Shown here in pieces: positions 1 through 11,131 of a stretch of DNA of 64,000 nucleotides (positions are counted from its first letter, which is position 1; every line of letters begins with the position of its first letter). The notes beneath the pieces were generated by a model. The model had not been told where the DNA came from, searched no databases, and saw only the letters and a program-made list of their open reading frames with translations. Location: assembly GCF_029784135.1 (NCBI RefSeq), contig NC_073746.1, positions 143,658,556 to 143,722,555 of the forward strand. Reading direction: 5' to 3'. The position numbers and the translations under genes were made by a program. The DNA comes from Toxorhynchites rutilus septentrionalis (taxonomy: Eukaryota > Arthropoda > Insecta > Diptera > Culicidae).

Positions 1-1740
1 ACTTGATTTGTGGGCATGTGTTCTGATTAAGCGTGAACGTAACATGGACACATTTTGTTTCATTCACTTTAATTCTCCATTTTTGAAGCCACTTTTCCAC
101 GACCGTTATGTGTTCCTGGAGATCCCGTGAAGCAATCGTTCTGTTTTTGTGACTGCTGAGAATAGCTGTGTCTTTTGCGAATGTTGTAGTCATTAAGTTC
201 CGCGCGGTCGGGAGATCAGCTGTGTAGATGAGATAGAGAACTGGTCCAAGAACACTGCCCTGAGGAACGCCAGCATAAATTTCTCGCTCTTTCGATAGTG
301 TTTGGTTATACCGAGCATGAAATTTTCTTCCCAGTAGGTAAGAACGCATAATTTAATATACTTGTGGTAGCATATTTTTAATTTTATAGAGCAGTCCTTC
401 ATGCCAGCCGATGCTTGATTTTCATTTTGTTTTGGTTTGTAGCACCAGAAAATTCGAGCGTTTCTTGATTGGGTCCCGATTGATTCGGAGTGAAAACTTT
501 TTGAAGATGGTTTGCAAAAGTTTCTGCTTTCTCATCGTCATTTCTGGCCCAATAACCAGAGGGCATTCTAAACGGCGAGAACTGTAACTGAGGTCGTTTT
601 AGATTCTTAGTTGCCTTCCATAGTGAGTAATTAGTATCTTGATTTGGCGACAATTCAGTCAAGTAATTGTGGAATTTTTCATCTTTCTCGTCTAGTAATA
701 GCTTTCTTAATTTACGTACGTTGTGCCATATTGAATTGGTTTTTAGATTCTGGCGATCGTTTGTTTTGCCAGATACGTCTTAATCGTCGCTTTCCTGCAA
801 CTGCTGCTTTTATGTGGGAGGCAGTAATAGGTTTTTTGTGTTTCTGGGTCTTCATAGGTAGGGTAGCTATCTTCGCAGCATTCTTCATGAGTACACTGAG
901 CTGATTAACTGCGTCCTCGATATGATGTTCGTTATCCAGAGGTAGATCGAGAATGTTAGAGGAGATATATGTCTTATATTTTGGCCAGTTCGTTGAAAAG
1001 TTATTGAGATTAGATGACGTCTGCTTCATTTCCTTTTCTATGAAGTATTCCAGGAGTATTGGTAAGTGATCACATGATAAGTCCAAAAGAAGCTTCGATC
1101 TAATTCGTTTACTATTAATATTTTTTGTGACAGCGAAATCTAGCAGGTCCGGAAGTCATGCGAGATCCTCTGGCCAGTGTGTCGGTTCGCCGCATGATGC
1201 AATATCATAGCCAGAATCAATGATGACGTTGTGTAATACGCGACCACGAGTGATCCCCAAAAGGTGTGTTTTGCGTTGAAGTCACCAGCGACGATAAATC
1301 GGTACCCTTGGAGTGAGAAGAAGTTTTTCAGTTCATCCTCCGAAGGGTGGTGGTTCAGTGAAGAGTAGAGTGCTGTTAGTACTAATTTCTCTGATCTCGT
1401 TGCACACAGCCGCTGCTTGGATATTCAGAGTACTGTGACGGTGCCATAAATAGTGTGGAATATCTCGTTTGATGAGGACCGCAGCCCCTCCTCTTGATGA
1501 CCCGTGCGGGTGATTTGACCATAGAAATCATATCCCGTGACTCTGATGTTGTAGTGATCCGTCAGATGAGTTTAATTTCATCAAATGTTTGCATTCCAAT
1601 AGCAGATTTTCAAAAAAATTATTTTGAACATTGCAATTTTTGGATGAGAAGTTGCTGTCTGCGCAACATTTCTTGCATCATTGTTTGCATTGATGTCATG
1701 AGTTGCATAAATACTTGTAATTGGTCCACGGGAGGGATCT
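1..1740 (-). pseudogene. Jockey-type non-LTR retrotransposon ORF2 (endonuclease + reverse transcriptase), decayed, runs off the window start
   Basis: Read on the minus strand from about 1740 down to 1, the order is endonuclease, linker, reverse transcriptase. Endonuclease pieces seen are SRGGAAVLIKRDIPHYLW near 1450-1500, AGDFNAKHTFWGS near 1240-1290 and CDHLPI near 1060-1075. The linker (399-662) reads DTNYSLWKATKNLKRP and WARNDDEKAETFANHL. The RT reads YAGVPQGSVLGPVLYLIYTA near 220-285, then FAKDTAIL near 145-170, then KWRIKVNETKCVHVTF near 40-90. In this family the catalytic box is normally F/Y-A-D-D; here the first Asp is Lys (codon AAA), so this copy could not reverse transcribe. Several frame changes separate the blocks. 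The enzyme would nick DNA and copy its RNA at the nick. The clade call rests on motif style; the 3' end lies outside the window. Confidence 0.88.
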
Positions 1741-1770
1741 TGTAATGAATAACATTCGCTTTATAGAGAA

Positions 1771-2540
1771 ACTAGCTGACCCGGCAAACTTCGTCCCGCT
1801 CAAAAATTTGTTTTTTGTTATCAATACCTTCAAACATTCACGTTTTCATACTAAGCGCAAGTTCATGAGAACTGTTCATTGGTCGATCTTCTAATCGACC
1901 CCGTTGAACTTACCTTTTACTGAAAAAACCCTAGTACTTCTACCAAAACTCATCATTATAATAGCAGGTTATTTTCAGACACAATTCTCTTTCAAGATTT
2001 TTCAACCTCTTGCAAATAACATGTTTCTCCGTTAAGTGGAATAAATGTTTGATACAGGTGCCCCCTAAAATCATCACATGCCAAATTTGGCTCCATTTGC
2101 TCGATTGGTTTTCAAGGTAATGCAGAAATTTGTTTTTCATTTGTATCACAGCCCACCCTAAGAGAGGGGGGAGGAGTGTCGAACCACCATAGAAACATTT
2201 ATTACATCCCAGAACCTCCACATGCTTAATTTGGTTTCGTTTGTTTGATTAGTTCTCGAGTTATGCAAAAATTTGTATTTCATTTGTATGGAAGACCCCC
2301 TTAAAGAGGGGGGAGGAGTGTAGAACCACCATAGAAATGTTTCTTCCCCATAAAACCTTCACATGCCAAATTTAGTTCCGTTTGCTTGATTAGTTCTTGA
2401 ATTATACGGAAATGTTTGCTTCATTTGTATGGAAGCCCCCCTCCCCCCTCAGAAAGACGTGAGGAATGTCTATTCACCATAGAAACGTTTTGTGTCCCCT
2501 AAAACCATCGCATGCCATAATTAGATTTTTTGAGAACTCA
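1771..2540 (+). repeat. CTAGCTGACCCGG-family interspersed repeat with three ~140-bp internal units
   Basis: The element opens with CTAGCTGACCCGGCAAACTT and continues through a region shared with copies at 24577 and (minus strand) 31137. From about 2076 the sequence turns into three imperfect direct units of roughly 125-160 bp. Each carries 'ccatagaaa', 'catgccaaattt', 'gttatgcagaaattt' and a G-rich 'gagagggggaggagtgtc' block. No coding capacity is visible. This opening sequence is familiar as a widespread insect repeat, but I cannot assign a superfamily with confidence (Helitron-like or truncated retroelement are both possible). Confidence 0.7.
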
Positions 2541-2599
2541 AACAGCTTAGTCAGATCACACCGTTTTTTAATAGCAATACCCGAGATTAGATTCACCAC

Positions 2600-3420
2600 T
2601 ACTTACTTTGATATGGGTTTTAGCGGAGAAACAACAGGATAGCATAAATAAAATTTGTAAGAAACTAAACAGCTTCCCGGACGTTGTTGGAGAAAAATAA
2701 AAGAAGCTAATAATTTCTCTAATAAAAACACAATAAAAATTATAAACAAACTTGGAATTGAATTTGAGCGCAGTTCAGTTATTTTCATGAACTTTCTCCA
2801 AAAAATATAAGAATGTCCACGTAGACAACACAGCTTAATTATCATTGAAAGTTTTATCATCCAAGTAGTTCTGCAAAGATCGAAACTGATAGTAATCTGA
2901 TGGTGCAAAGTCAGGGCTATGTGGTGGTTGTAACCAGGGGTATGACTAAAACGTCAGATCCCTCGTATTGCCAGTGTACCCAATATTGCTGCGGTTTACT
3001 GACATTTTGGTTCTATCAATTACTATTGTTTACAACTCGATACGGTTATATAGTCGAATAGTGGCTAACTTTAAATTCCATGTTAAATTTGAACACCTCC
3101 ATGTGAAACCGAAATATGAAAATCGCTCATACAGTTAAAAATAAAGCATACTATCTCCGTGATTTCAATGATTTCAATCCTCGTAAATGATATGTTAGTA
3201 AACAAATGACGCCATATTGATTTTGATTTTGGGTAGCCTATATTCAATTGATGTTTAACCCCTGGTTGTAACATCAATTCCCAAGCAAGCTCCATTAATT
3301 TTTGGCGAGTGATCAATGATGTGTTTGATCCGTTGTCCTGGTGGAAGATGACGTCCTAACGATTGATTAATTTTGAACGTTTTTCGATAATCGCTGCAAT
3401 CAGTTCGTCCAGTTGCCGAC
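2600..3420 (-). pseudogene. Mariner-type transposase remnant (C-terminal part), split by a MITE
   Basis: Reading the minus strand from 3420 gives EKRSKLI, then IFHQDNGSNTSLITRQKL, then MELAWELMLQP. The frame is then broken by the element at 2935-3264 and resumes as PHSPDFAPSDYYQFRSLQNY. This is the classic mariner order: second catalytic Asp in HQDN, third Asp in the SPDxAPSD block. Downstream to about 2600 only scattered similarity remains. A stop sits just before the HQDN block, and the N-terminal half was not recognised. A dead DD34D-like mariner is the best reading. Confidence 0.75.
2935..3264. mobile_element. hAT-type MITE, 330 bp, with 8-bp target-site duplication
   Basis: The element begins CAGGGGTATGAC and ends GTTTAACCCCTG, short inverted termini of the CAGGG type common in hAT elements. 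It is flanked on both sides by the same 8 bp, GTTGTAAC (2927-2934 and 3265-3272). Removing it plus one duplicate restores the mariner reading frame across the site, which is independent proof of the insertion. It has no coding capacity. The superfamily assignment rests on the 8-bp duplication and termini. Confidence 0.88.
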
Positions 3421-3599
3421 AGTAGACAGTGGAAGCTTACGGCGAGCTTGCTTTTGGCAAATCAAATTGTTAAGGGAATTCAAAACTTTTGTGGGTACTT
3501 TGATGAGAGGAACGAGTCGACCGAAAATCGGTAAAACTGTTAAAAGTGAACGTTATTCAAAACTCTGCTCCGAAACGATCGGAATATCAGAAAAGACAA

Positions 3600-3950
3600 C
3601 ATAAAGTGATTTTTGTTTGTGACACTGTCCCGTCACACTGATCAAGACCGGCCTGCTAAACGGTTGAGCTACTCAATTGGTATCAGTTACCCCATTCTGC
3701 TTATTCACCAGACTTTGCCATTTCCGATTATTATTCGTTCTTATCGGTGATATACGGCTGACCAGCACTTAAATTCTTATGAAAATGTGCGAAAATGTCT
3801 CGATGACAGGTTGGGCTAAAAAAGCAAAGATTTTTTTGAGAGGTTTTCCTGAATTCCGAAAAAACGTTCCAATGGCCAATACGCGTATTTCAAGGTCCGT
3901 TTTCATCCGGAAAAAACTGGTTTTTATACACCTGGTATAGCAGACATTTG
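3600..3950 (+). pseudogene. Second mariner-like transposase remnant, plus strand
   Basis: The plus strand shows LPHSAYSPDFAISDYYSFL near 3690-3750, the third-Asp block of a mariner, and then KSKDFFERGF / RKKRSNGQYAYF near 3825-3890 after a frame change. That second block resembles the C-terminal end of mariner transposases. Its orientation is opposite to the remnant at 2600-3420, so these are two different insertions. Frames are broken repeatedly and no terminal repeats were found. Moderate confidence. Confidence 0.5.
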
Positions 3951-4139
3951 TACAGCAGATTGAATTTTCTTTATTTAACCATTAATTTATTTAACATAAG
4001 CGATAATAAAAACACGTGTGCATCTTGATGTAAAAACGATCAAACATTGCTCATTCATGAACGATTTTTGAAATCAAAACGCTCTGAATTATTGCTCTAC
4101 TTGTTCCCATAAAGCATCGGATGAAATTTTTCCCTCAAG

Positions 4140-5110
4140 ACAAATCTACCACACCCACAAAAGTTGGGCTTCGGCTTCGAAGCGGAAAAGGACCACAAAA
4201 GAAAAACTGCTCCAATTTTTCTCACACATTCCGCGTTCGTTCAATCGAAAAGCCGCATCACAACCGGAAAAAACACGGCTAAAAATTTCTCTACTCCTAG
4301 CAAAATTTATGAAGGGATGAAACCGACAGTGCTTTTGACCTGCTAAAAGGCGTAAAACGAAAAAAAGAAGCAAGAAAAAAGGAATCCACCCACCGTATCT
4401 GAATTCTGTGGAGAAAACACCGCCAAGCGACAGAAGAAAAAAAATTTCGGACAAAAACAGCATACGGGTGCTACGAAGGAGAAAAAGGAAAAATCATCAG
4501 AAGTCTCCCCACTTCTACGAAAAGCAGCCACGTGCTGCTGCTTTAGGGCTGCCGTGCCAGGAGAGAAGTGTTTGTCTGCTGCCATCATCACTGACGTTGT
4601 TTTCCTTGCCGCCTCCGTCGCCGCCAACGTTTCATTGCTTCATTCTCCTTCACCGCCCTCAGAGGAAACCACATCAATTTTAGCAGCAAAAAAGGAGCCC
4701 TACCTTTGTTTTTCCTCTGCCAGTGGAAACGAGCCGTACCCCTCCCACTGCAGCCACCCACTCATCAACAGCTTAACAGGCTGAGATCACTTGGTAGTCG
4801 TCAGTCGTCCGCTCCACGTCCGTTGTCTCCTTCCCCACAGCTGAGGGCTGATGGCTGAGTCGGTCCGTGTGCTACTTTTGTCGGCAGGTCATCTATCCCC
4901 AGGCCGCACTTTATCTGTTCTCCGGATTCACATTTTATCCTGTGCCAAAAAGGCACCGTTCGTAGGAAGATGGGAAGATAAGTTGCAGCTGGTAGGAAGA
5001 AAACGGACTCTACGGGAAGGAAACCGTAACGTCGTAAGCGAGAGTGCCGGAGTGAATCGTGTGCACAGCTGGGGATGGATACCTGCGAAAATATATATCG
5101 CATTCTAGGC
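4140..5110. other. GC-richer non-repeat island, function unknown
   Basis: Base composition rises well above the AT-rich surroundings, and I see no similarity to the repeat families elsewhere in the window. It contains CAG/CTG-rich runs near 4525-4560 and many CCTCC-type pyrimidine stretches. Open frames of 60-105 codons exist on both strands, but they overlap each other, are compositionally biased and show no recognisable domain. It is a candidate for host unique sequence (promoter, 5' untranslated exon or enhancer) of a neighbouring gene. No splice or start signal decides this. Confidence 0.4.
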
Positions 5111-5990
5111 CTTTGGGTTGAAATTGGTCAAAAAATTGTATTGATTAATACCAGACTAACTTTCTAATATCGATATTTAGCAGATTTTCACGCTTACTCC
5201 TTACAGAATTAACTATTTGCTCGAAAAAGGTATTTAAAAACTTTCATTATTAACAAGTTGCTATGCAGCCATTCCATGCCAAACCAATATAGTGGTGATT
5301 TGGTGATTTTCGTGAAAAGTGGTAGTTTAGTTCCCATTAGATGCATATTTTTTTATTTTTTTAGTAGGGTGACCATTTCCATTTTAGGGTTGTCCGAAAA
5401 ATCAACCTTTTCCCATTTTTTTCCAATAATGACTTGTTTTCAAAAATTCATAACTTTTGAACTACTAGACCGATTCAGATGATTGACATATCAAATTAAA
5501 GCCAATCTTTTTTGAAAAAATACTACACCTGCAGAAAATTCTCGTTATTATTGATTGTATTCGTTTTTTATTGTTTTCAGAGTCTCGTGACCAAGGATGG
5601 AGAACAAGGGAGCATAATGAGATTCACGATTAATCGCAAACTGCACAGATCGTAATCTGTGCATACTGCGACTAACTATTAATCCTCTCCCATCATAACC
5701 AAATGATTTTCTCTTGGTAACTCTGAGTTGACCAAAGCATTGCTAGACTGAAACTAGTTCGAATAATTGAGTTACTCTCCTTCCTCGTTCTGTTTACAAC
5801 TCCTAACAAGAATTTGCTCCATGGGAATGAGTATCTCTATGACGTACGCTTTACGATTCTCGCTCTCTCGTCCGGGAGTTCAATTTTCCTCTCCGAGCGC
5901 GTTTACTTCGATGAAACTATGTGAGGAAAAAATGCGCTACAGCAGATAGGACGACATTAATGTTTAATGTTCCACAGAGGATTTCTCAGA
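5110..5990. repeat. AT-rich stretch with a repeated ~50-bp block, otherwise unassigned
   Basis: The block around 5460-5515 (containing 'gaccgattcagatgat' and 'aaattaaagccaat') recurs diverged at 7955-8015, so both belong to one interspersed family that I cannot name. A short hairpin with arms GCACAGATCG / ATCTGTGC sits near 5642-5665. Nothing else in 5520-5990 was recognised. Confidence 0.4.
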
Positions 5991-6049
5991 TGGTGTTTAA
6001 ATTCATCTACAAGAGACTACAAACAATAATCCCCCTCAAATCACTAATT

Positions 6050-6190
6050 TTATGAGTTAATGTAAATGCGTTATTGGCCAAGGCTATTACGATATCGAAC
6101 ACGAGGTCTTGCGAGATATATTTTTCCGCCAGCACAAATACAGAACACTCCTTTCGGGCCCGAGTAAACTTGTGGCTAGAAAAGACCATA
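6050..6190 (+). pseudogene. I/Loner-like LINE fragment (C-terminal CGQGYHDIEH block)
   Basis: The plus strand reads CVIGQGYYDIEHEV near 6070-6110, then a 'cctttcgggcccga' stretch near 6150-6165. The same order occurs in the better preserved copy at 15225-15850, which reads CVCGQGYHDIEYVVWSC followed by cccttcgggcccga. This part lies at the C terminus of the LINE ORF2, after the reverse transcriptase, where a Cys-rich knuckle is usual. Only about 140 bp survives. Confidence 0.6.
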
Positions 6191-7730
6191 ATTACCTTGA
6201 ATTAATCAAAAACATAAATTAGCGCAAATATGTCAACATGTGTTTTTTTGTGTAAGCACGTAAATATTTACTCATTAAATTTTAGGACTTTGGAACTCTA
6301 CATAATTTGTATGCAGATAGACTATCCACAATTTGTGGGGAGAATACTCATACAACTCAAATGGGTAATGATTATCTGCTATCACAAAGCTGAGAAACGT
6401 TTTGACGTTTTGTTTTACTACTGATTCATTAAAAAAAATTAAGCTTTATTTTAAAATGTTTTCTTATCCTGAGACTGGCTCACCATACCGTAGGCTAACC
6501 TCAAGGATATTTTTTATCCATTTTCGGCGAATAATCAATAGAGTGCCGTGTTATGAAACATCAGAACAATAGCAAAAACAACATCACGATCATAAGGTGT
6601 TGGTTCGGTTATTCCAGACGACATTGGAATATACTCCATCTGATCATCTTTAGGAAGGTTAACGACCTTCAAAGGATAAATTTATCTTGGGAACATTAAA
6701 TTGATGTTCATGACTTCCAGTCGGACGTTTATTCGCTCTGATAATAATTGTGTGGTCCTCACAAAGCATATATTCCAAAGCCGTCAGTTCACTTAAAATC
6801 TTTGCATACCATTTGATGATTAGGTAGGATGTTGATAATCATTTTCTGCGATACCGATTGTTCCAACAGTATTTATTCGACAATATGGAGATTGAATACC
6901 TGAAATTAACCAGATTCAACCAAACAAATCTACGGACAAAGCAGTATGTACACTCAAGAGATGCAACAAGTTTGAAGGGATATGAAAAAAAAAAAAGCAT
7001 TGGTCGTTCAATAAATCTACTGCCACATATGTCGGAAGTCCACGATATATGAATAACATATGTCCATACTAATTCATTACATTTATTTGCAACGAAAAAC
7101 GTAACAACACAGAATTGAATTAATCAAATATGTGATCCGTTTTATCTACAAAATAAAAAATTCCATTGAATTCGAAAAGTGTTTCGTGAAATCACTAATT
7201 GAATTATTATTAGAAAAAATATTTGAAGAGAAATGTGAATGTTTAGAATTATTGGAATCTAAAAAACGATTTTGGGCGGGATGAGATTCGCCCAAATCTG
7301 CTGGTAATAAAATGATTCAATTGCATCCATTTCCCGTCTGCTGTTTATCGGGCGGGAGTCGACAGCAAAATAAAATCGACACGAGACTGAGTCAGCCACT
7401 CACTGCGGTCAGTCCAATAGAGAATTAAAAATCCCTCAACGAGTGTCGTAAGATTTCAGTTGATCGTCTCTTGTTACACTTTCCGATCAAGAACTCATCA
7501 TCCGCTCTATGGGATGGGATTAATCGTTTGTGGCTTGCACTCACGACAAACCTTGAGTAGTAGAAGTAATGCTCCGAGAGTGCTTGCAGTGGGGATTCCT
7601 CTTTCATATTGCTTTTTTGAGATCTTGGTAGCTCACCGTTCCAAGTATTCTCTCTGTGTACATATGAAGAATAAAAGAGCATCGCCTACTGGGAGTGATT
7701 TAAAAACATCCGACTAGAGGGATATACTTA
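6190..7730. other. AT-rich DNA with no recognised feature
   Basis: No protein similarity, terminal repeat pair or tandem array was recognised. Short open frames are consistent with chance in AT-rich DNA. The stretch 7260-7690 is somewhat GC-richer, again without a recognisable product. Confidence 0.4.
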
Positions 7731-8040
7731 TTCATTGATCGTTGAATGTGATTTTTTACCATCACTGCTCGTGACCAAGGGCGCTATATTTTTTTTATAT
7801 TTTTTCTGAAAAGCTGAGGATTTTTCACATAACATATGTCGAAACCAGAGAGGCGTTTTTTTCGTTTTGGAGTTATAATTTTTCAAAGTTAACCGATGGT
7901 CCAAAACATAATTTTTCACTTTTTTTCCAACACAAACAAATCATAGTTTCTGATCTACTGGACCGATTCAGATGATCAATACATAAAATTAAAGCCATAA
8001 GCCATAAGCCTTGTTTTTAAGAGACTTTAAACTTTGCAGT
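7730..8040. repeat. Second copy of the 'gaccgattcagatgat' repeat family
   Basis: Positions 7955-8015 match 5460-5515 in order and orientation. The preceding 200 bp are rich in T runs. The element boundaries are not visible. Confidence 0.4.
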
Positions 8041-8241
8041 TAATTCACCTCTAGGAATGAAAACCGAAAATTTCTGCATTGGGCTTTCTTTGTGCATCAT
8101 TTGAGAAGTCATTATGAAGCAAATAATTTTGCATGTATGTTATGCATGGTAGCAGAACATACACCGACGGTTTACCGCAGCAGAGGCAGTTTCTATTGTG
8201 CTGCTTATTTTTGTTCTTTCCCTTGGATAAAAAGCTACACG

Positions 8242-8511
8242 AACTAGAAGGCGAGGTCACCGCGGACAACGAAAATCGCGGATAACGCAGTAAAGGACTA
8301 AAAATGAGATGCAAACACGAATAGAAGGTATTTGGAAGCATGGAAACTATGTTTTTTTCAATACAGTAATCATTAAAGTATCCCTATTGAACAAAACATT
8401 CGAGTGCACCAGTGGATAACGTGGAAACCATGCCCAAAACAAAAGAGCAAGGGCCCACCACTTACTGACAAATTTCGCACCACGGATCATTCGATAATCG
8501 AGGTTCTACTG
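8242..8511 (-). mobile_element. Pogo-like MITE, left end truncated
   Basis: Read from the right end the sequence opens CAGTAGAACCTCGATTATCG, a terminal repeat of the pogo/Tigger style, followed outside by TA (8512-8513). The other end begins in CACCGCGGACAACGAAAATC, matching an internal position of the related copy at 43199, so the outermost left terminus is lost. Interior words 'actaaaaatgag' and 'tgcaaacac' are shared with that copy. It is non-coding and would depend on a transposase supplied elsewhere. Confidence 0.65.
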
Positions 8512-8559
8512 TAACTGCGAATGTATGCACTGAAAAAAATAACCAGTTCAATGGACCAA

Positions 8560-9293
8560 AAAAGAAACTAAAAAAACTAGTTCAATGGACCAAATTTTTC
8601 TTGAATGCTATATTTATAAAGTCTTCTAAAAAATGATCCAACGCTCTGATGGGCAGTCTCATAGTAGTTGACCAATTGACGAGAAGCAGATATTTTTCTA
8701 ATTTTTCTTGAATGATACATTTATAAAGTCTTCTAAAAAAAAGATCCACAAAAGTCTTCTAAAAAAATGATCCAACGCTCTGACGGGCAGTCTCATGGTA
8801 GTTGACCAACTGACGAGAAGCTAATACAAGAATGATTTATGATTAGGTGTGGATAAATGAGCGAATGAACTTTTCCATACTTGGCTGGGACCGATAGAAA
8901 AATGCTGGGCGAGCCACTAACGGAGGGTCCTCTCCTACATATATAAAGTCTTCTAAAAAGTAGTTGGTGACATGAGACTGCCCGTCAGAGTGTTGGATCA
9001 TTTTTTTTAGAAGACTTTATAGATATAGCATTCAAGAAAAATTTGGCCATGATTGATGAAAAGATAAATATCAGAAAGTTCTTCAGATCTTTCGTGGCCT
9101 TGGCGAACAGCTGCTTCAGCTTTTCTGTTTGATCACGAAATTGGAGAAGATCCTCCGTTTGTGACTCGCCCAGCATTTTCTATTTTTCTAGTTGACCAAC
9201 TACCATGAGACTGCCCGTCAGAGCGTTGGATAATTTTTTAGAAGACTTTATAAATCCACACCTAATTATAAATCTCTCTTGTATCTGCTTGGA
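8560..9293. repeat. Compound inverted-repeat cluster (nested MITE-like copies, large hairpin)
   Basis: A module containing 'tttataaagtcttct', 'tgatccaacgctctg' and 'gggcagtctcatggtagttg' occurs forward at about 8606-8690 and 8705-8815, and inverted at about 8945-9050 and 9195-9255. An outer inverted pair (8820-8860 against 9248-9293, 'attaggtgtgga') and an inner pair (8895-8935 against 9130-9185, 'atgctgggcgag') make the block one large imperfect hairpin. A 63-codon frame on the minus strand (9176-8985), begun by MLGESQTEDLLQFRDQTEKL, is Lys/Glu/Leu-rich and could form a coiled coil, but nothing supports its expression. Confidence 0.65.
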
Positions 9294-9294
9294 A

Positions 9295-10000
9295 TAATCA
9301 TGGCGAAAAGAATGCAGCAAGCAATCGTGTGATTGCACGATGAATCATTTTTTCATTCTCCGACCATCTTCATTCGGGACTGAGAGTGAACACAACAAAA
9401 CAAAGAGTGGAAAACAACATTCAATGAATGAATACTCCTTTGGAAGGATCGCACGAAACAAAATAACGAGTGAGTCAAAATAGACTGAATCTGCGTGTAT
9501 ATATGATTTTGTTTTCCTTATACTCTTTTCCTTGTCAGCTTTCAAGTGCACATGAATCTACCTTTACGCTCACCACTAACTTGCGTTGATATGGTCTTTT
9601 GCGTTGGCTTAGATCGTTTCATACTAGAAACAAAAAAATGCCATGACAATAGTGCACAGGAAACAACTCGATTTCACCTATCTACCTATATTTTACTGCC
9701 GCGATCGAGACTCAATGGTTGCTCATTGAGTGAAAAACGAATGATTTTACAGAGACACTCGCTGGCTCAAGCAAAAGTTTCCTATTTGATTCTCTCACCA
9801 TCTAACGTCATTACGAGAGGCAAATGAGGGAATGCATAATTCTCTGAGAATAGATGAGTGGAATCGAGACAGTATTTTTCCGTTCAAATCAAGAATGAAC
9901 TTTGCGAAGATGATAGGTGAATATTTTCTGTCTCAAATAAAGTGAGGCATAAACGGAGAATAGAAGGGTGAGTTTTATCTGTAAATGAGTGTTGTTGAAC
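9295..10000. other. AT-rich, unassigned (possible MITE remnants)
   Basis: The text is rich in 'gaatga', 'tcattttc' and 'gagtga' words that recur at 12.8-13.3 kb and 20.9-22.1 kb. This suggests a diverged interspersed family, but no clear termini or open frame was found. Confidence 0.3.
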
Positions 10001-10002
10001 GA

Positions 10003-10175
10003 ATTTCGATGCAATTTTGCCCATACCCGGTCCCAGCTAGGGGACTTTGGAAGGGTTGGCGGACTTCAGTACAACATCTATCTTCAACGGTTTTTTCTGG
10101 GTGATTGCCAGTTGCTCAGACACGGTCGGCCTAGACTCACGCTTCCGCATAAAGTTTTTCACAGTTTTCGCTAAG
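10003..10175 (-). pseudogene. Tc1/mariner-type transposase fragment, internally deleted
   Basis: The minus strand reads AKTVKNFMRKRESRPTVSEQ, then DVVLKSANPSKVP and a stop. The second block has the style of the 'VPKxxNPPxxPxxRPIExFW' stretch just before the last catalytic Glu of Tc1-type transposases, and a similar block (VPKSANLPN) occurs at 22.8 kb. The two blocks are brought together by an internal deletion. The fragment is short and the call tentative. Confidence 0.4.
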
Positions 10176-10631
10176 GCTACTGAAAATCGTAGGATTTATA
10201 GAATATTTGGTCTATTGAATTATATTTTGTAGCTTTTTTAATGCAGACGTTACATTGGTTGCTTTTTTTTTATTTGCACAGTGCGTGAAGCTTAGATAGG
10301 ACCTATCAAAATGTACAATTTTTGTTAAGATCTTCACATCTTCCAATCGACCAATCGACCACATCTTCCAATCGATTTTTATAGTTTGTTTAAAGGAAAC
10401 TATTTTTTTTTTCATTTGATAGAAAGCCAGATAGAGAGCCAGAACATCACCACTTTGTTGACGTAGAACTACAAAATTATTTTAATCAATCCGCTCGCTT
10501 GTTTGAAATTATTTTAGAATGAATCGACATTTTCGAAGTAACTCTTAATAGAAAGTTTTGATGGCCCTGAAAAAAGGCCATACTTTGCGTGGTTTTCCCT
10601 CACAAAAATAATACGGCGAACGCAAGAATAT

Positions 10632-11131
10632 TAGGGGGTCTTCGTAGCCACTTGGTTACGCGTTCGCTTACCAAGCGATCGATCGTGAGTTCAAACTCAG
10701 GGCCCTCAATTGACCATCTTTGTGTTGTTATAGAATAATTACGTCCACGCAACCATCATCAGCGATGGAGAACGATCCACGGTCGAAATAAGATCGATTC
10801 ATCCATACAACTGCTCTGCTCTGCAAGAAACATCGGGTTGCTGTTCTATGAATAACCCAACAATGATCAATATCAACTGTCTCCGCTGTCCGGTCTGCTG
10901 AACAATGGAAGAACAGATAGAATACCCTTACGCCTAAATGCCTACTACAGTGTAATTTACCATAATGTAATGGAACAGAAAAACCTAACGCCTAAATGGC
11001 TACTACTACTAATGTGTAAAATTTACAATTTATAGGTAATTAAACATATGTACATGTACACGATAAAAAAACGGCTCTGTTACAGATAAAATGCTAATGA
11101 GCCTAAGAAATAAATAAATGGGATAAAAAAA
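10632..11131 (+). mobile_element. tRNA-derived SINE (Feilai-like), ~500 bp, with 13-bp target duplication
   Basis: The head carries an A-box-like TAGCCACTTGGTTACGCG and a B-box-like GAGTTCAAACTC, the split RNA polymerase III promoter of tRNA-derived SINEs. The body ends in 'aaataaataaatggg' plus an A-rich tail. It is flanked by the same 13 bp, AACGCAAGAATAT, at 10619-10631 and 11132-11144, so the insertion is directly demonstrated. It is non-coding and would be mobilised by a LINE in trans. The perfect duplication suggests a relatively young insertion. Confidence 0.9.

Noticed and set aside
4146..4463. Hydrophobic 105-codon minus-strand frame as a membrane protein
   Set aside because: Phe/Leu richness comes from A/T runs read antisense; a competing frame exists on the other strand and no family is recognised.
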